Shown: positions 52,518 to 60,595 of the stretch, one piece after another
Layout: each line of letters starts with the position of its first letter
Numbering within the stretch: position 1 is the first letter of the stretch
Origin: Bradyrhizobium icense
GTDB lineage: Bacteria; Pseudomonadota; Alphaproteobacteria; Rhizobiales; Xanthobacteraceae
Reading direction: 5' to 3'
Assembly (NCBI RefSeq): GCF_001693385.1
Contig: NZ_CP016428.1
Location: 6,200,001 to 6,264,000, forward strand
Length of the DNA stretch: 64,000 nucleotides
Program-made: the position numbers and the translations under genes
Notes under the pieces: model-generated
Database searches by the model: none
Told to the model about the DNA's origin: nothing
What the model saw: the letters and a program-made list of their open reading frames with translations, nothing else

Positions 52518-52611
52518 GATCTATTTCCTCATTCCGCCAGTGGGGCATCGGCGACCGAGATGACCGATCAGCATGATGGTTTCCTCACTCCGCCGGCGCG
52601 CCGTCGGCGAC
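52503..52611. repeat. Imperfect tandem duplication of the urtC-urtD junction
   Basis: Copy A (52560-52611) holds the urtC stop, the AGTGAGGAAA ribosome site and an ATG; copy B (52503-52555) repeats all of this, with substitutions, before the true urtD ATG. The copies match over most of 52 bases (both have GTCGCCGA and GGAAA and ATGCT[G/C]ATCGGTCA). The upstream ATG at 52574 is followed by 17 codons and TAG at 52521. Confidence 0.7.
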
Positions 52612-53730
52612 GGAATTGTCGGCCCACCCACCCGACTTTGATTTGCGCGATGCCAGCAGCCGGTCGATGCGCGGCTGAACGTAATCAGCCCAGATTCCAG
52701 AGAGGCCGTTCGGGAACGCCAGCACGACCGCGATGAACAGCGCGCCGAGGCCAAACAGCCAGAGCTGCGGGAAAGATTCCGAAAGGCCGGTCTTGGCGAA
52801 ATTGACCAGCAGCGAGCCCCACACGGCGCCGAAGATCGACATCCGTCCGCCGACCGCGGTGTAGATCACCATCTCGATCGACGGCACAATGCCGACAAAG
52901 GACGGCGACATGAAGCCGACATTGAGCGCGAACATGGCGCCACCGATCGCGGCGAAGATCGCAGCCATGCAGAAGGCGAAGATCTTGAAGTTGGCGACGC
53001 TGTAACCGGAGAAGCGGACGCGGTCTTCCTGTTCGCGCATCGCCACCAGTATGCGGCCGAGCTTGGTCAGGCGTATGAACTGCGCGATGCCGATGCAGGC
53101 GAACAGCAACACCACCTCAACGAAGTACAGGACGATCTTGGCATGGTCCGGCCGGATGTCCCAACCCTTGAGGGTGCGCAGGTCGGTCATTCCGTTGATG
53201 CCGCCGGTGTAGCCCTGCTGTCCCACGATCAGGATGGTCAGGATGGCAGCGACGGCCTGGGTGATGATCGCGAAATAGGTACCGCCAACGCGGCGCTTGA
53301 ACATCGCCGTGCCGATGATCAGCGCGAACAGGCCGGGCACCAGGATAATTGCGGCGATGGTAAAGGTGAGACTGTGGAACGGCTGCCAGAATAGCGGCAG
53401 CGAGGTGATCTGATTCCAATCCATGAAATCCGGAATGCCGGGCGTGGACTGGATCTTGGTGTTCTCGACGCTGGAGGCTTCCAGCTTGAGGAACATCGCC
53501 ATACAGTAGCCGCCGAGGCCGAAGAACACGCCCTGCCCCAGGCTCAGGATGCCGCCATATCCCCAGCACAGCACGAGGCCGATCGCGACAAAGGCGTAGG
53601 TCAGATATTTCGCGACTAGGTTGAGGCGGAACACATCCAACGACAGCGGCAGGATCACGAACAGGATGGCGGCCAGCGCAATGAAGCCGATGAGCTCGGA
53701 TCGATTGAAGAAGCGTGAGGTGATGATCAT
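52585..53730 (-). CDS. urtC: ABC transporter permease, UrtC-like
   Basis: 381 residues from ATG 53730 (MIITSRFFNRSELIGF). LivM/UrtC type with about ten helices, YGGILSLGQGVFFGLGGYCM (about 57-76) and the late cytoplasmic RVRFSGYSVANFKIFAFCMAA motif for ATPase contact. A longer open frame to 54183 covers urtB antisense-frame sequence and is rejected. The stop at 52585 is followed by the duplicated junction before urtD. Confidence 0.93.
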   Translation of the reverse strand: MIITSRFFNRSELIGFIALAAILFVILPLSLDVFRLNLVAKYLTYAFVAIGLVLCWGYGGILSLGQGVFFGLGGYCMAMFLKLEASSVENTKIQSTPGIPDFMDWNQITSLPLFWQPFHSLTFTIAAIILVPGLFALIIGTAMFKRRVGGTYFAIITQAVAAILTILIVGQQGYTGGINGMTDLRTLKGWDIRPDHAKIVLYFVEVVLLFACIGIAQFIRLTKLGRILVAMREQEDRVRFSGYSVANFKIFAFCMAAIFAAIGGAMFALNVGFMSPSFVGIVPSIEMVIYTAVGGRMSIFGAVWGSLLVNFAKTGLSESFPQLWLFGLGALFIAVVLAFPNGLSGIWADYVQPRIDRLLASRKSKSGGWADNSVADGAPAE

Positions 53731-53747
53731 GACCGTGCCTGCTTTCG

Positions 53748-54674
53748 TTATTTGCGGACCTTGAGGGCGAACAGGCCCTGCGGCCGCAGCATCAGAATTC
53801 CGACGACGGCGAGCAGCGTGAGCACCTTGGCCATCGACCCCGACATGAAGAATTCGAGCGTCGATTGCGTCTGGGAGATCGAGAACGCCGATGCGATCGT
53901 GCCGAGCAGGCTCGCCGCGCCACCGAATACGACCACGAGGAAGGTGTCGACGATGTAGAGCTGGCCCGACGTCGGTCCGGTCGAGCCGATCATGGTGAAC
54001 GCGCTTCCGGCGACGCCGGCGATGCCGCAGCCGAGTCCGAAGGTGTAGCGGTCGACCTTCTCGGTATTGATGCCGACGGCGCCGGCCATGATACGGTTCT
54101 GAACGACGGCGCGGACCTGGCGGCCCCAGCGCGACTTGTACAGGACATAGGCGACCATAACGGTGATCAGCACGGTCAGACACATCACGAAAACGCCGTT
54201 GATCGGGACCTCGATGCTGTCAGTGACCTTGAGCGAGCCCAGCATCCATTGCGGCAGTTCGACGCCGACTTCGCGGGCGCCGAATACCGAACGATAGGTC
54301 TGCTGGAGAATGAGGCTGAGACCCCAGGTGGCGAGCAGCGTGTCGAGCGGGCGCTTGTAGAGATGGCGGATCAGCGCCCACTCCACCAGCATCCCGAGCG
54401 CGCCGGAGGCGAAGAAGGCCAGAATCATCGCGAGGAAGAAATAACCGCTGAACAGGCCTGGCAGATAGGACTGGAAAACATTCGAGGTCATCCAGGTGAC
54501 GTAGGCGCCCAGGATCATGAACTCGCCATGCGCCATGTTGATGACGCCCATCTGGCCGAAGATGATCGCAAGCCCGAGCGCCATCAGTACGTAAACGGAG
54601 AACAGGATCAGGCCCGCAAAACCCTGCATGACGAAGATGGAGCCCAGATCGCCAATCGAGTAGTCGCCGAACAT
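53748..54674 (-). CDS. urtB: ABC transporter permease, UrtB-like
   Basis: 308 residues from ATG 54674 (MFGDYSIGDLGSIF), with a GGAG site nine bases upstream. LivH/UrtB class: eight or so helices, MGVINMAHGEFMILGAYVTW (about 46-65) and the ATPase-contact stretch near VRAVVQNRIMAGAVGINTEK. Forms the pore with UrtC. Seventeen bases separate it from urtC; a hairpin separates it from urtA. Confidence 0.94.
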   Translation of the reverse strand: MFGDYSIGDLGSIFVMQGFAGLILFSVYVLMALGLAIIFGQMGVINMAHGEFMILGAYVTWMTSNVFQSYLPGLFSGYFFLAMILAFFASGALGMLVEWALIRHLYKRPLDTLLATWGLSLILQQTYRSVFGAREVGVELPQWMLGSLKVTDSIEVPINGVFVMCLTVLITVMVAYVLYKSRWGRQVRAVVQNRIMAGAVGINTEKVDRYTFGLGCGIAGVAGSAFTMIGSTGPTSGQLYIVDTFLVVVFGGAASLLGTIASAFSISQTQSTLEFFMSGSMAKVLTLLAVVGILMLRPQGLFALKVRK

Positions 54675-54699
54675 CTGATATCTCCGTGGGATGAAGGGT

Positions 54700-54729
54700 C
54701 CCGCGCCGCGAGAGAATTCGCGACGCGGG
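54700..54729 (-). terminator. Hairpin between urtA and urtB
   Basis: CCCGCG-c-CGCGA-gagaat-TCGCG-a-CGCGGG: an 11-bp GC stem with one internal mismatch in the 127-base gap between the binding-protein and permease genes, without a U-tract. Such hairpins often let the binding protein be made in excess by partial termination or by protecting its mRNA; that is inference. Confidence 0.5.
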
Positions 54730-54801
54730 GTCGTCAAGCGCGGATTGACGGTCCACGCCAGGGAGCTGTTGCTCGGGAAAGGTTGCGGAAGTCCGCCCCG
54801 C

Positions 54802-56061
54802 TTACTGGTAGCCCTTCGGGAACGGATCGGGCTCGATCAGGTCAGCGGTCTCGAAGATCAACTCGAACTGACCATCGAGCTTGGCGCGCCCGACCCGGGT
54901 TTTCGACCAGAGGTGATGGTTTTCGTGGATGCGCACGTAACCTTCGGGCGCGCCCTTGAATTCGACGCCGGTCGAGGCGACCGCGATCTTGTCGACGTCG
55001 AAACTTCCGGCCTTCTCGACGGTCAACTTCCACAGCCACGGGCCGAGATAGGCTGCCTGCGTCACGTCGCCGATCACGGTCTTCTCGCCCCACATCTTCT
55101 TGAAGGCGGGAACGAACGTCTTGTTGTTGGCATTGTCGAGCGACTGGAAGTATTTCATACAGGCATAGGCGCCCGCGATGTTCTCGCCGCCGATGCCGTC
55201 GATTTCGTCCTCGGTCACCGAGATCGTGAGCAACGCCTGCTTCGACAGATCGACGCCGGCCGCCTTGAGCTGCTTGTAGAAGGCGACGTTGGAGCCGCCG
55301 ACCACGTCGGTGAAGATGACGTCGGGCTTGGTCAGCTTGATCTTGTTGATCACCGAATTGAACTGGGTGCTGCCGAGCGCGTAATATTCCTCGCCGACGA
55401 CCTTGCCCTTCAAGACGTTCTCGACGTGCTTGCGCGCGATCTTGTTCGAGGTGCGCGGCCAGATGTAGTCGGAGCCGATGAAGAAGAACGATTTGGCGCC
55501 CTTCTCCTTGGCGATCCAGTTCAGGCCGGCGAGGATCTGCTGGGTTGCTTCCTGGCCGGTATAGATGACGTTCTTGGACTGCTCGAGACCTTCGTAGAAG
55601 GTCGGATAATAGAGCATGCCGTTGTACTGCTCCATGACCGGCAGCACTGCCTTACGCGAGGCCGAGGTCCAGCAGCCCATGATCGCCGCGACCTTGTCGT
55701 TGACGAGCAGCTTCTTGGCCTTTTCCGCAAAGGTCGGCCAATCGCTGGCGCCGTCTTCCTGAATGAACTTGATCTTGCGCCCGAGCACGCCGCCGGCGGC
55801 ATTGATCTGTTCGATCGCGAGCTTTTCGGCCTGGATCGAGCCGGTCTCCGAGATCGCCATCGTGCCGGTGGCCGAGTGCAGAATGCCGACAGTGACCTCC
55901 GTATCGGTAACCGCGAGCCCCGTGGTGTTGACGGTGGCGGTTGCGGGACCGGCCCCGAATGAGGGCCGAGGAAGGATCGACACGAGCGGCAGCGCCGCCG
56001 CGCCCATCAGCAGTTTGCGGCGAAGCGGAGACTGCAGGCCCTTGTTTGGTTCGTCTGACAT
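54802..56061 (-). CDS. urtA: ABC transporter substrate-binding protein, UrtA-like
   Basis: 419 residues from ATG 56061 (GGAG seven bases upstream). The N-terminal LRRKLLMGAAALPLVS suggests a Tat signal (twin Arg). Mature part VTVGILHSATGTMAISETGS begins the periplasmic amide/urea-binding group (UrtA, FmdD, AmiC relatives). Binds urea or short amides and delivers them to UrtBC. First gene of the leftward operon; the 172-base upstream space shared with the divergent sensor kinase has two TGCACCGCA direct repeats. Confidence 0.94.
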   Translation of the reverse strand: MSDEPNKGLQSPLRRKLLMGAAALPLVSILPRPSFGAGPATATVNTTGLAVTDTEVTVGILHSATGTMAISETGSIQAEKLAIEQINAAGGVLGRKIKFIQEDGASDWPTFAEKAKKLLVNDKVAAIMGCWTSASRKAVLPVMEQYNGMLYYPTFYEGLEQSKNVIYTGQEATQQILAGLNWIAKEKGAKSFFFIGSDYIWPRTSNKIARKHVENVLKGKVVGEEYYALGSTQFNSVINKIKLTKPDVIFTDVVGGSNVAFYKQLKAAGVDLSKQALLTISVTEDEIDGIGGENIAGAYACMKYFQSLDNANNKTFVPAFKKMWGEKTVIGDVTQAAYLGPWLWKLTVEKAGSFDVDKIAVASTGVEFKGAPEGYVRIHENHHLWSKTRVGRAKLDGQFELIFETADLIEPDPFPKGYQ

Positions 56062-56120
56062 GAGCACTCCATTTTTGTTTCGAGAACGCTTATTGGTCAG
56101 GCGAGGATTGCCCAGAATTG

Positions 56121-56161
56121 TGCACCGCACAGATACGTGGGATTGCGTATATTGCACCGCA
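56121..56161. promoter_or_regulatory. Direct repeats between urtA and the sensor kinase
   Basis: TGCACCGCA occurs at 56121-56129 and again at 56153-56161, a spacing of 32 bases, near three helical turns. Both lie in the urtA/kinase divergent promoter region. They are candidate binding sites for the LuxR-type regulator encoded at 59595. Confidence 0.45.
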
Positions 56162-56233
56162 AAATAGCGACGTAGATTTTGGTACGGAGTTTGCTGGGCC
56201 AAGCGGGTCAGTCGAACTGGGCAGGAGCAGCAA

Positions 56234-59200
56234 GTGGCAGGGCGGCAGCGGATAGACCGCGTCAGGCGCCAATATAACCAATGGGTTGCCAACCAGACGC
56301 TGGAAGACTACGCGCTGCGCTTCACCGCCAAGAGCGCGCGGCGGTGGTCTGCCGCCCGCGTTGCCAATACTGCGCTCGGCGCGATCTCTTTTCTGGCCCT
56401 GGAAGCGATCGGCGGCACCATTACGCTTAATTACGGCGCGGCCAACGCCACATCAGCCATTCTTGTCGTCAGCGTCATCATCTTCTTGTGTGGCCTGCCG
56501 ATTGCCTATCATGCCGCCAAATGCGGCATCGATATCGATCTGCTGACCCGCGGCGCCGGCTTCGGCTATATCGGCTCCACCATCACCTCGCTGATCTACG
56601 CCTCCTTCACCTTCATCTTCTTCGCGATCGAGGCCGTTATCATGGCCGCGGCGCTCGAGATGTGCTTCGGCATCCCGCGCCCGATCGGCTATCTCATCAG
56701 CGCCGTCGTCATCATCCCCTTGGTGACCTATGGCATCACCCTGATCAGCCGTTTTCAATTGTGGACGCAGCCGATCTGGATTGTGCTTCACATTCTGCCC
56801 TTCGTGGCGATCGCCTACGCCAATCCGCAGTCGTTCACGGAGTGGCGCAAATTCGCGGGCGAGCATGGCGGCGCTGGCGGCCATCTCGATCTGCTGCTGT
56901 TCGGCACCGCCGCGTCCGTCGTGTTTTCGCTGGTTGCGCAGATCGGCGAGCAGGTCGACTTCCTGCGGTTTCTGCCGCGCGATCGCCGGACCTCGCGGAC
57001 CTCGTGGTGGATAGCGCTGCTCAGCGCCGGCCCCGGCTGGATCATTTTCGGCGCGCTCAAGTTGCTGCTTGGCTCGTTTCTCGCCTACTTCGCGCTGAGC
57101 CATGGCGTCTCCAGCGAGCAGGCCGCCGAGCCCGCGCATATGTATCTCGAAGCGTTCCGTTATGTGCTGTCGCAGCCGGACATGGCGCTCGCGCTGACCG
57201 GCACTTTCGTCATTCTTTCGCAGATCAAGATCAACGTCACCAACGCCTACGCCGGCTCGATCGCCTGGTCGAACTTCTTCTCGCGGCTGACCCACAGCCA
57301 TCCCGGACGCGTGGTATGGCTCGTCTTCAACGTCCTGGTGGCGCTGCTGTTGATGGAGATCGGCGTCTACAAGGCACTGGAGCAGACGCTGGCGCTTTAC
57401 TCCAACGTGGCGATCGCCTGGGTCGGCGCGCTGGTTGCCGATCTCGTCGTCAACAAGCCGCTCGGCCTGCGGCCGCAACACATCGAGTTCAAGCGCGCGC
57501 ATCTCTGCGACATCAACCCTGTCGGCGTCGGCGCGATGATGATCGCGACCATCGTCTCGATCTCGGCGTTCTACGGCCTGTTCGGACCGACGGCGAAGGC
57601 GCTTTCGGCGTTCGTGGCGCTCGCGGTTGCCTTCGTCGCCGCGCCGCTGATCGCCTGGGCGACCGACGGCAAATACTACATCGCACGCAAGCCGAAGCGG
57701 AGCTGGCAGAATCTGGAGTCGATCCAGTGCTGTATCTGCGAGCATTCGTTCGAGCCGGAGGACATGGCCTCCTGCCCGGCCTATGCGGGCCCGATCTGTT
57801 CGCTATGCTGTTCGCTCGATGCGCGTTGCCATGATCTCTGCAAGCCGCATGCGCGCGCTGGCGCGCAGGTCTCGGACATGCTCGGGAAACTGTTGCCGGA
57901 GGCGATCTACACGCGGATCAATTCGCAGTTCGGGCACTATCTCGGCGTGTTCGCGGTTTCCGCCGGCCTTGTCGGGCTCACGCTCGGACTGATCTACCTG
58001 CAGACCTCGGCAACGATTCCCGCCGGAGATTTTGCGCTGGCGGACGTGCTGTGGAAGGTGTTCTTCGCGCTCACCATCATCATCGGGGTGGTGGCATGGC
58101 TCTTCGTGCTGGCGCAACAGAGCCGCCGCGCGGCGGAAGCGGAGACGCGGCGGCAGACGGCGCTGCTGATCCAGGAAATCGACGCGCACAAGCGGACCGA
58201 TGCCGAATTGCAGCGCGCCAAGGAAGTCGCGGAATCGGCCAACCTCGCCAAGAGCCGTTACGTGGTGGGATTGAGCCATGAACTGCGCTCGCCACTCAAT
58301 GCCATCTCGGGCTATGCGCAATTGCTGGAACAGGACGTAAGCCTCGCCACCAAGCCGCGCGACCAGGTGCGCGTGGTCCGCCGCAGCGCCGATCATCTGT
58401 CAGGGCTGATCGACGGCATTCTGGACATCTCCAAGATCGAGGCCGGCCGGCTTTACCTGTCGCGCGACGAGGTCCGCCTGAGCGAATTTCTCGATCAGCT
58501 CGTCGGCATGTTTCGCGTTCAGGCCGCCGGCAAGGGCATCGATTTCATCTTCAAGCGGCCTTCGGTGCTGCCGCTCGTCGTCTATGCCGATGAGAAGCGG
58601 CTGCGGCAGGTTCTGATCAACCTGTTGTCGAATGCGCTGAAGTTCACCCAGGCCGGCAGCGTGCAATTCGTCGTGCATTACCGCAGTCCCGTTGCGGAGT
58701 TCGAGATCATCGATACCGGCCCCGGCATCCAGCCCGACGATCTCGAACGCATTTTTGCGCCGTTCGAACGCGGCGCGCTCGGCGTGTCGCAACCGCAGAC
58801 CGGCACCGGGCTTGGATTGACCATCAGCCGGCTCCTCGCCGGCGTGATGGGCGGCGACATCAGGGTAACCAGCGAGGTCGGTAGCGGCAGCACGTTCCAG
58901 GTGAAAATCCTGCTGTCGGAGGTAACCAACCCGACGCGGATCGCGCCGGTGGAGGCGCCGATCTTCGGCTATCACGGACCGCGCAAGACGATCCTGATCA
59001 CCGACGACGATCCGACCCACCGCGATCTCCTGCGCGAGGTGTTGACGCCGCTCGGCTTTATTTTGCTCAGCGCGCCCGATGGACCCGGCTGCCTCGCGTT
59101 GGCGCAGCATTGCCGGCCTGATCTGTTTCTATTGGACATCTCGATGGCCGGGATGGACGGATGGACGGTGGCGGAGACGCTGCGCGCCAGCGGCCATCAC

Positions 59201-59605
59201 CAGGCGCGCATCCTGATGGTGTCGGCGAGCGCGCTGGAAGCGCATGGTGCGCCGCTGGCGCAGCCGTTCCACGACGGCTACCTGATGAAGCCGATCGATA
59301 TTCCCAAGCTGCTCGAAACCATCCGGCAATTGCTGAAGCTCGAATGGCAGCATGAGGCCGACTCCGTCCCCGCCCCGCATTGGCGGCCGGAGACCGGCTC
59401 GCGGCCGCCAGTGAAACATGTCGAGGAACTGATCGGGCTCGGACAACTGGGTTACGTCCGCGCGATCCAGGTCAAGCTCGACGAGATCGGAAACGACTAT
59501 CCCGAACATGCCGACTTCGTGTCGCAAATGCGCGCATTGATCGACCGCTTCGATCTCGATCAGTACATGGCGACGCTGAAAGCCCTGCACAGCTATGATC
59601 ATTGA
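56234..59605 (+). CDS. Hybrid sensor histidine kinase with an N-terminal NCS1-type permease domain
   Basis: 1123 residues from GTG 56234 (AGGAG eight bases upstream). Order: an NCS1 nucleobase-permease-like membrane domain of about 12 helices (residues about 40-475; FLALEAIGGTITLNYG, RGAGFGYIGS); a Cys-rich linker with nine Cys and three His (499-539); two further helices (about 565-630); a coiled coil; HisKA with phospho-His682 in GLSHELRSPLN; HATPase with NLLSNALKF, DTGPGI and GTGLGL; and a receiver domain (about 917-1035) with phospho-Asp968 in LFLLDISMAGMDGW. A C-terminal helical tail follows. Probably a transporter-like sensor ('transceptor') for the amide/urea operon read the other way. 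Whether it still transports is unknown. Confidence 0.92.
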   Translation: MAGRQRIDRVRRQYNQWVANQTLEDYALRFTAKSARRWSAARVANTALGAISFLALEAIGGTITLNYGAANATSAILVVSVIIFLCGLPIAYHAAKCGIDIDLLTRGAGFGYIGSTITSLIYASFTFIFFAIEAVIMAAALEMCFGIPRPIGYLISAVVIIPLVTYGITLISRFQLWTQPIWIVLHILPFVAIAYANPQSFTEWRKFAGEHGGAGGHLDLLLFGTAASVVFSLVAQIGEQVDFLRFLPRDRRTSRTSWWIALLSAGPGWIIFGALKLLLGSFLAYFALSHGVSSEQAAEPAHMYLEAFRYVLSQPDMALALTGTFVILSQIKINVTNAYAGSIAWSNFFSRLTHSHPGRVVWLVFNVLVALLLMEIGVYKALEQTLALYSNVAIAWVGALVADLVVNKPLGLRPQHIEFKRAHLCDINPVGVGAMMIATIVSISAFYGLFGPTAKALSAFVALAVAFVAAPLIAWATDGKYYIARKPKRSWQNLESIQCCICEHSFEPEDMASCPAYAGPICSLCCSLDARCHDLCKPHARAGAQVSDMLGKLLPEAIYTRINSQFGHYLGVFAVSAGLVGLTLGLIYLQTSATIPAGDFALADVLWKVFFALTIIIGVVAWLFVLAQQSRRAAEAETRRQTALLIQEIDAHKRTDAELQRAKEVAESANLAKSRYVVGLSHELRSPLNAISGYAQLLEQDVSLATKPRDQVRVVRRSADHLSGLIDGILDISKIEAGRLYLSRDEVRLSEFLDQLVGMFRVQAAGKGIDFIFKRPSVLPLVVYADEKRLRQVLINLLSNALKFTQAGSVQFVVHYRSPVAEFEIIDTGPGIQPDDLERIFAPFERGALGVSQPQTGTGLGLTISRLLAGVMGGDIRVTSEVGSGSTFQVKILLSEVTNPTRIAPVEAPIFGYHGPRKTILITDDDPTHRDLLREVLTPLGFILLSAPDGPGCLALAQHCRPDLFLLDISMAGMDGWTVAETLRASGHHQARILMVSASALEAHGAPLAQPFHDGYLMKPIDIPKLLETIRQLLKLEWQHEADSVPAPHWRPETGSRPPVKHVEELIGLGQLGYVRAIQVKLDEIGNDYPEHADFVSQMRALIDRFDLDQYMATLKALHSYDH

Positions 59606-60524
59606 ACCAAAAAAACGCGACGTCGCCCTCGTCGTCGATGATTCGCCGGAGACGCTGCGGCTATTGACCGACGCGCTCGACGGCGCAGGCATGACCGTCA
59701 TGGTCGCGCTCGACGGTGCTTCCGCGATGCGGATCGTCGACCAGATCACGCCTGACATCGTGCTGCTCGACGCTGTGATGCCGGGGATGGATGGGTTCGA
59801 GACCTGCCGGCGGCTGAAGCGCGACGCCGGCCTCGATCACGTGCCGATCATCTTCATGACGGGCCTGGCCGAAACCGAGCACATCGTGCGTGGGCTGGAG
59901 GCCGGCGGCGTCGACTACGTGACAAAACCGATTGCGGTCGAGGAGATGCTGGCGCGCATCCGCGTTCACCTCGCAAATGCCCGCCTGACCCAGAGCGCGC
60001 GCGCCGCGCTCGACGTCTCCGGCCGCTATCTGCTCGCGGTGAACGGCGCGGGCAAGATCATGTGGGCAACACCGCAGGCGCAGAAGCTGCTCTCCGACTC
60101 GCTCGCCGCCGACGGCGACGATGACCTCGTGCTGCCCGAGCCGATTCCGCAATGGCTCGATGAGGCGCGCAAGGGCAAAGCCGGGGCGAAGGCCGCAGCC
60201 ATGCCGACGCGTCACGGCAACGAGCTACTCCGGCTGCAATATATGGGGAAGCTCGGCGCGAACGAATTCCTGCTACGGCTGGCAAAGGATTCCGGCGCCG
60301 AGACGCCAGTGGAGTTCTCCAGCGAGTTGGGGCTGACAACGCGCGAAGGCGAAGTGCTGTCATGGCTGTCGAAGGGCAAGACCAACCGCGACATCGCGCA
60401 GATCCTCGGCCTCTCCCCGCGCACCGTCGACAAGCACCTGGAGCAGATCTACTCCAAGCTCGGCGTCGAGAACCGCACCGCGGCGGCGGCGATTGCGGTG
60501 AATGCGAAGCATAGGAAAGGTTGA
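59595..60524 (+). CDS. LuxR/NarL-type response regulator
   Basis: 309 residues; the start overlaps the kinase stop by 11 bases, so the two are translationally coupled partners. Receiver domain (about 10-130) with the phospho-Asp in IVLLDAVMPGMDG and the Lys in VDYVTKPI; a PAS-like middle part; and the LuxR HTH LTTREGEVLSWLSKGKTNRD ... LSPRTVDKHLEQIYSKLG (about 245-305). The kinase's own receiver may act in a relay to this one. Likely targets: the divergent urtA promoter and its own. Confidence 0.94.
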   Translation: MIIEPKKRDVALVVDDSPETLRLLTDALDGAGMTVMVALDGASAMRIVDQITPDIVLLDAVMPGMDGFETCRRLKRDAGLDHVPIIFMTGLAETEHIVRGLEAGGVDYVTKPIAVEEMLARIRVHLANARLTQSARAALDVSGRYLLAVNGAGKIMWATPQAQKLLSDSLAADGDDDLVLPEPIPQWLDEARKGKAGAKAAAMPTRHGNELLRLQYMGKLGANEFLLRLAKDSGAETPVEFSSELGLTTREGEVLSWLSKGKTNRDIAQILGLSPRTVDKHLEQIYSKLGVENRTAAAAIAVNAKHRKG

Positions 60525-60595
60525 GGCGGCTTAAGCCTCTCCTCCTGTCGTCGTCCGGCCTGACCGGGCGATCCAGTATTCAAGACGACGAACGC

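Noticed and set aside
52521..52574. 17-codon frame before urtD as a real peptide gene
   Set aside because: It arose from the duplicated junction and has no independent support; noted as a finding rather than a gene.
48140..56061. Calling the ABC genes a proven urea transporter
   Set aside because: The urtABCDE order and family are clear, but fmdA, fmdB and amiE in the same unit point equally to short amides (FmdDEF-like). Symbols are used for family, not substrate.
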